From Clostridiales bacterium UBA1738 (lineage in GTDB: Bacteria; Bacillota; Clostridia; UBA1381), in NCBI GenBank assembly GCA_002315735.1, contig DCIA01000006.1, forward strand, positions 11,764 to 36,547: a DNA stretch of 24,784 bases, given 5' to 3'. The notes under the pieces are model-generated. The model did no database searches. It had not been told where the DNA came from and saw only the letters and a list, made by a program, of their open reading frames with translations. Positions 22,277 to 24,784 of the stretch are shown in pieces. A program made the translations under genes and the position numbers. Every line of letters starts with the position of its first letter. Position 1 is the first letter of the stretch.

Positions 22277-23266
22277 TTATTTATTAAGTGATACGATGTT
22301 GATATCGTCGCCCATTGAGCTTACAGCGATGTTTAGTTTTTGTGCTACATCGGCGTTTACTGTGATTTTTGCCTCTTTTACCGTTTCATATGGAATGTTT
22401 GAAATATCTTCGCCTTTTAGGACTCTTGCTGCCATTTTTCCTGCCATTTTTCCAAGGGTCATATAGTCAAGTCCGGCAGATGCAAGGCATCCGTTTTTAA
22501 CCTGTTCTTCTTCTGAACCGAAAACAGGAATGTTTTTAGCATTTGCTTTATCAAGGATAACAGCAAGTGCAGAAACAACAGTGTTATCTGTCATATTTGA
22601 GATACAATCAACTTTTTGTAGTAAAACATCGGTTGCTTGTGCGATTTCTGCTGCTGTTGCGATGCCTATTGATTCGATTTCCAAATCGAAATTTTTAGCT
22701 TCTTTTTTATAAACTTCAAGGGTGCTTACTGAGTTTGCTTCGCTTGTTGTATAGATTATGCCCACTTTTTTTGCGTTCGGCAAAGTCTTTCTTATAAGTT
22801 CTAATTGTTGCTTAACAGGAAGACTGTCACTAACGCCTGTGATATAAGGAAGTGTTTCTGTTTCGCTCTTTGCAAGTTGTGCTGCTATCGGGTCTGAAAC
22901 TGCATTGAAAATTACAGGAATTTTCTTTTCAAGACAAGATGCATATAAGGCTTGTGCTGATGGAGTTGCAATACCGCAAACTAAGTCCATATTGTTTGCG
23001 GCAAAAGTTTGAGCGATTTGAGTGTTTATTGCCATATCGGCAGTTGCACTCTTAACTTCAAATTTTATGTTTTTTCCTTCTTCAAAACCTTCTTCTTTTA
23101 GACCTTCAATAAAGCCTTCACGACAGTTGTCAAGGGAAGGATGGTCGGCAAATTGTGTAATGCCTACATTGTAAACCTTTTCGCCCGTTTCTGCTTCTTG
23201 CTTTTTGCAAGATGCAAGGGATGTGATGGCAAGTGTAAGTGCCAATACCAGTGATAATTTTTTCAT
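22277..23266 (-). CDS. ABC importer substrate-binding lipoprotein (PF04392, TrpX-like)
   Basis: 329 residues. A lipoprotein signal peptide ends at LASC, so C20 is lipidated. The rest is a two-lobed periplasmic-binding fold of the ABC_sub_bind family (PF04392): VGITQFADHPSLDNCREGF near the N-terminus, IPVIFNAVSDP in the first lobe, and KKVGIIYTTSEANS and IPVFGSEEEQVKNGCLASAG in the second. Members of the family with this type of permease and ATPase are annotated as tryptophan or tyrosine importers (TrpXYZ), and some bind other aromatic or small ligands, so the substrate is not settled. The ATG at 23266 has AGGAG upstream within an unusual leader. This first gene is transcribed from a consensus promoter at 23387-23415. 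Confidence 0.9.
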   Translation of the reverse strand: MKKLSLVLALTLAITSLASCKKQEAETGEKVYNVGITQFADHPSLDNCREGFIEGLKEEGFEEGKNIKFEVKSATADMAINTQIAQTFAANNMDLVCGIATPSAQALYASCLEKKIPVIFNAVSDPIAAQLAKSETETLPYITGVSDSLPVKQQLELIRKTLPNAKKVGIIYTTSEANSVSTLEVYKKEAKNFDLEIESIGIATAAEIAQATDVLLQKVDCISNMTDNTVVSALAVILDKANAKNIPVFGSEEEQVKNGCLASAGLDYMTLGKMAGKMAARVLKGEDISNIPYETVKEAKITVNADVAQKLNIAVSSMGDDINIVSLNK

Positions 23267-23267
23267 A

Positions 23268-23285
23268 CTAATCTCTCCTATTCTA
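23268..23285 (-). promoter_or_regulatory. Second NAG-triplet cluster, over the ribosome binding site
   Basis: Four triplets in the RNA, UAG (23283-23285), UAG (23278-23280), GAG (23273-23275) and UAG (23268-23270), each separated by exactly 2 nt. They overlap the AGGAG ribosome binding site (23275-23279), and the last ends one base before the AUG. A protein bound here would block translation initiation. Confidence 0.6.
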
Positions 23286-23287
23286 TT

Positions 23288-23321
23288 AAAAAAATAACCT
23301 CAGAACAGATTAGTCCTAAGG
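23288..23321 (-). terminator. Leader hairpin with U-run (candidate attenuator)
   Basis: CCUUAG (23316-23321) pairs with CUGAGG (23298-23303) with one G-U pair and a 12-nt loop; UUA and seven U follow (23288-23297). It lies upstream of the coding region. The stem is short for a full terminator, which suits a conditional one. The loop contains ACUAAUCU (23307-23314), complementary to sequences on both sides. Confidence 0.5.
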
Positions 23322-23348
23322 AAAGTTAACAAAACAATATAACATATT

Positions 23349-23381
23349 CTAGTCTAATCTAATCTTATCTAATCTATTCTA
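23349..23381 (-). promoter_or_regulatory. First NAG-triplet cluster, TRAP-like binding site at the 5' end of the leader
   Basis: Seven triplets with exactly 2-nt spacers in the RNA: UAG at 23379-23381, 23374-23376 and 23369-23371, AAG at 23364-23366, and UAG at 23359-23361, 23354-23356 and 23349-23351. TRAP of Bacillus binds (G/U)AG triplets with 2-3 nt spacers. The expected transcription start (about 23380-23382) is at the first triplet, so six or seven are transcribed. Confidence 0.6.
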
Positions 23382-23386
23382 TGGTG

Positions 23387-23415
23387 ATTATAACAAAAAA
23401 GTGTAGTTTTGTCAA
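23387..23415 (-). promoter_or_regulatory. Consensus promoter of the ABC importer operon
   Basis: On the minus strand TTGACA (23410-23415), 17 bases, TATAAT (23387-23392): both hexamers and the spacing are perfect. The leader from here to the AUG is about 115 nt. So strong a promoter in front of an importer fits control after initiation. Confidence 0.92.
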
Positions 23416-23425
23416 CATTAATTTA

Positions 23426-23455
23426 AAAAATAACGGCGAAATTGCCGTTATTTTT
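23426..23455 (-). terminator. Intrinsic terminator of the small lipoprotein gene
   Basis: A 12-bp stem (23426-23437 with 23444-23455, core TAACGGC/GCCGTTA), a 6-base loop and a U-run on the minus strand. The stem includes the stop codon of the lipoprotein gene. Confidence 0.88.
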
Positions 23456-23732
23456 GAGTTTTTGCGTTTTTAGCAGTAGAATCTGTGTTGTTTGTTGTAG
23501 TGTTTGATGGTGTAGTAGTGTTGTTATTGCCCATATCTGTAATATCTTCTACTGCGTCGCCGACACCGTCTGCTGCGTCTTTTACGGTATTTGCCGCATC
23601 ATTGCCCATTTGTTGCATATCGGAGCCAACGCTACCGTTGTTTTGAGTATCAGTTCCATTATTGTCTGTGTTGCCACAAGATGTTAATAGAGTTAATCCT
23701 AAAACAAGCGCTAAAAATAATGATTTATTCAT
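23448..23732 (-). CDS. Small Asn/Thr/Asp-rich lipoprotein of unknown function
   Basis: 94 residues. The signal peptide ends in LLTSC, so C19 is a lipidation site. The mature part is low complexity: Asn/Gly/Thr-rich, then an Ala/Asp/Val segment (about 45-70) with the repeated pattern DAA-x-x-VKDAADGVGDAV, which could form an amphipathic helix, and an Asn/Thr-rich tail ending KNAKTQK. I recognise no domain. The composition suggests a surface-exposed spacer-like protein held by a lipid anchor. GGAGA lies 8 bases before the ATG. Monocistronic between the EF-Tu terminator and its own terminator. Confidence 0.8.
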   Translation of the reverse strand: MNKSLFLALVLGLTLLTSCGNTDNNGTDTQNNGSVGSDMQQMGNDAANTVKDAADGVGDAVEDITDMGNNNTTTPSNTTTNNTDSTAKNAKTQK

Positions 23733-23766
23733 GAATAATATCTCCTTTCAAGCTTATTCTAAAACT

Positions 23767-23796
23767 ATTATGACCAAAAAATAAAAAAATATACAA
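23767..23796 (-). promoter_or_regulatory. Weak candidate promoter of the small lipoprotein gene
   Basis: On the minus strand TTGTAT (23791-23796), 18 bases, CATAAT (23767-23772). The -35 borders the U-run of the EF-Tu terminator. The region is AT-rich, so chance matches are likely. Confidence 0.3.
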
Positions 23797-23826
23797 AAAA
23801 AACTGACCTCAAATTGAGGTCAGTTT
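23795..23826 (-). terminator. Intrinsic terminator of the EF-Tu gene
   Basis: A 12-bp perfect stem (23800-23811 with 23815-23826, core ACTGACCTCA), a 3-base loop and a run of U on the minus strand, 22 bases past the EF-Tu stop codon. Confidence 0.92.
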
Positions 23827-23848
23827 AAAAGTCGAATAATAGGTTCGA

Positions 23849-24784
23849 TTAAGCTTCTGCAACGTCAGAAACGACACCTGAACCAACTGTTCTACCACCT
23901 TCACGGATAGCGAAACGAAGACCTTTTTCGATAGCGATTGGAGTGATAAGTTCAACATCCATCTTTACGTGGTCTCCAGGCATACACATTTCTGTGCCGG
24001 CAGGAAGGTTGATAACACCTGTAACGTCAGTTGTTCTGAAATAGAATTGAGGTCTGTAGTTGTTAAAGAATGGTGTATGACGACCACCTTCATCCTTTGT
24101 CAAAACGTAAACGTCACCTGAGAATTTTGTATGAGGGTTGATTGTTCCCGGTTTAGCAAGAACTTGTCCTCTTTCGATTTCTGTTCTTTGAACACCACGA
24201 AGAAGAGCACCTACGTTGTCACCAGCTTCTGCATAGTCAAGAGTCTTTCTGAACATTTCAAGACCTGTAACAACAACTTTTCTTCTTTCGTCTGAAAGAC
24301 CAACGATTTCAACTTCTTCGTTAACGTTGATACGTCCTCTTTCAACTCTACCTGTAGCAACTGTACCACGACCTGAGATTGAGAAAACGTCTTCAACCGG
24401 CATCAAGAATGGAAGATCTGATGTTCTTTCAGGAGTTGGGATATAGCTGTCAACAGCTTCCATTAGCTTGTGAATACATTCGTATTCAGGAGCAGCTGAA
24501 TCTGTTGATGTTGATTCAAGTACGCCAAGAGCTGTACCTACAACGATCGGAATATCATCACCAGGGAATTCATATTCTGATAATAGGTCTCTGATTTCCA
24601 TTTCAACAAGTTCCAAAAGTTCCGGATCGTCTACTTGGTCAGACTTGTTCATGAATACAACGATGTAAGGAACACCAACCTGACGAGCAAGAAGAATGTG
24701 TTCTCTTGTTTGAGGCATAGGACCATCAGCTGCAGAAACAACAAGGATAGCGCCGTCCATTTGAGCAGCACCTGTGATCATGTT
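23849..24784 (-). CDS. tuf: Elongation factor Tu, C-terminal part (N-terminus beyond the window)
   Basis: About 312 residues remain; the frame is open to the right edge (N-M-I-T-G-A-A-Q), so roughly the first 90 residues, with the P-loop, are missing from the window and not lost. EF-Tu carries aminoacyl-tRNA to the ribosome as a GTP complex. Seen here are AADGPMPQTREH, the base-recognition motif N-K-S-D (usually NKxD with C or V), the domain 2 block GRGTVATGRVERG and the domain 3 end GGRTVGSGVVSDV. The G5 loop reads GTALGVLE rather than the usual GSALKALE, and a short insertion rich in Ser, Thr and Ala follows before the helix KLMEAVDSYIPTPER. Close to canonical elsewhere. It is terminated independently of the lipoprotein gene. 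Confidence 0.96.
   Translation of the reverse strand, partial: NMITGAAQMDGAILVVSAADGPMPQTREHILLARQVGVPYIVVFMNKSDQVDDPELLELVEMEIRDLLSEYEFPGDDIPIVVGTALGVLESTSTDSAAPEYECIHKLMEAVDSYIPTPERTSDLPFLMPVEDVFSISGRGTVATGRVERGRINVNEEVEIVGLSDERRKVVVTGLEMFRKTLDYAEAGDNVGALLRGVQRTEIERGQVLAKPGTINPHTKFSGDVYVLTKDEGGRHTPFFNNYRPQFYFRTTDVTGVINLPAGTEMCMPGDHVKMDVELITPIAIEKGLRFAIREGGRTVGSGVVSDVAEA

Noticed and set aside
23316..23345. A nine-codon leader peptide (MLYCFVNFP) in the ABC importer leader, ending at the hairpin, with one Tyr and two Phe codons.
   Set aside because: It has no ribosome binding site, no tryptophan codon and TTT codons are expected by chance in AT-rich DNA. It remains a minor alternative to the protein-binding model.
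23353..23382. The UAG array considered purely as a 5-bp microsatellite.
   Set aside because: Not fully excluded, but a second cluster with the same 2-nt spacing over the ribosome binding site and the position right at the transcription start make simple slippage a less complete explanation.
23267..23386. T-box riboswitch in the same leader, as known for streptococcal trpXYZ.
   Set aside because: The leader is too short, and neither the T-box sequence (AGGGUGGNACCGCG type) nor a stem I with specifier loop is present.

Overview
The window reads as a low-GC, anaerobic Firmicute of the class Clostridia. The evidence is an oxygen-sensitive class III ribonucleotide reductase with its radical-SAM activase, the GGGtGRT, GerMN, DUF421/DUF4363 and YerC/YecD families, strong AGGAGG-type ribosome binding sites, and intrinsic terminators after almost every transcription unit. 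I cannot name a species. No tRNA, rRNA, CRISPR array, insertion sequence or phage gene is visible. All intergenic gaps are under 300 bases.

Layout, left to right. (1) The 3' end of a GGGtGRT-family gene, a shared terminator, then a minus-strand D,D-carboxypeptidase homologue that has lost its catalytic serine and lysine. (2) A tight plus-strand operon (2014-6093): a ComEA-like helix-hairpin-helix protein, an OmpR-type response regulator, its membrane histidine kinase, a GerMN-domain membrane protein and an NrdG-type activase. (3) A second plus-strand operon (6271-12176) behind an excellent promoter flanked and overlapped by NrdR boxes: NrdD with a fused C-terminal redoxin domain, a flavin thioredoxin reductase without the usual NADPH arginines, a CAT/E2-fold acyltransferase with an altered catalytic motif, and an AMP-forming acyl ligase. 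(4) A monocistronic CPA2-type cation/proton antiporter. (5) Minus-strand gyrA overlapping a cyclophilin lipoprotein gene, and minus-strand YerC/YecD overlapping a SAM methyltransferase gene. (6) Plus-strand DUF421-DUF4363 and, from its own promoter, purB. (7) A minus-strand ABC importer operon of the TrpX/PF04392 type (substrate-binding lipoprotein, permease, ATPase). (8) A small lipoprotein gene and the 3' part of an EF-Tu gene running off the right edge.

The most unusual signal is the roughly 115-nt leader of the ABC importer (23267-23386, minus strand). Directly downstream of a consensus promoter it carries seven NAG triplets (six UAG, one AAG), each separated by exactly 2 nt. A terminator-like hairpin with a U-run follows. 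Then come four more NAG triplets (UAG, UAG, GAG, UAG), also 2 nt apart, which overlap the Shine-Dalgarno sequence and end one base before the AUG. NAG triplets with 2-3 nt spacers are the known RNA target of TRAP, the 11-subunit trp RNA-binding attenuation protein, and this transporter family includes the tryptophan importers called TrpXYZ. I infer a TRAP-like attenuation plus translational-repression switch on a probable aromatic amino-acid importer. The RNA also has mutually exclusive pairings that could form an antiterminator.

The second theme is redox supply to anaerobic dNTP synthesis: activase, reductase, fused redoxin and reductase-of-redoxin are all within 4 kb. The redoxin fusion suggests thiol-dependent reduction, while the M-x-C active-site signature looks like the formate-dependent type. 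All functional assignments come from motif recognition by eye; no database search was run.
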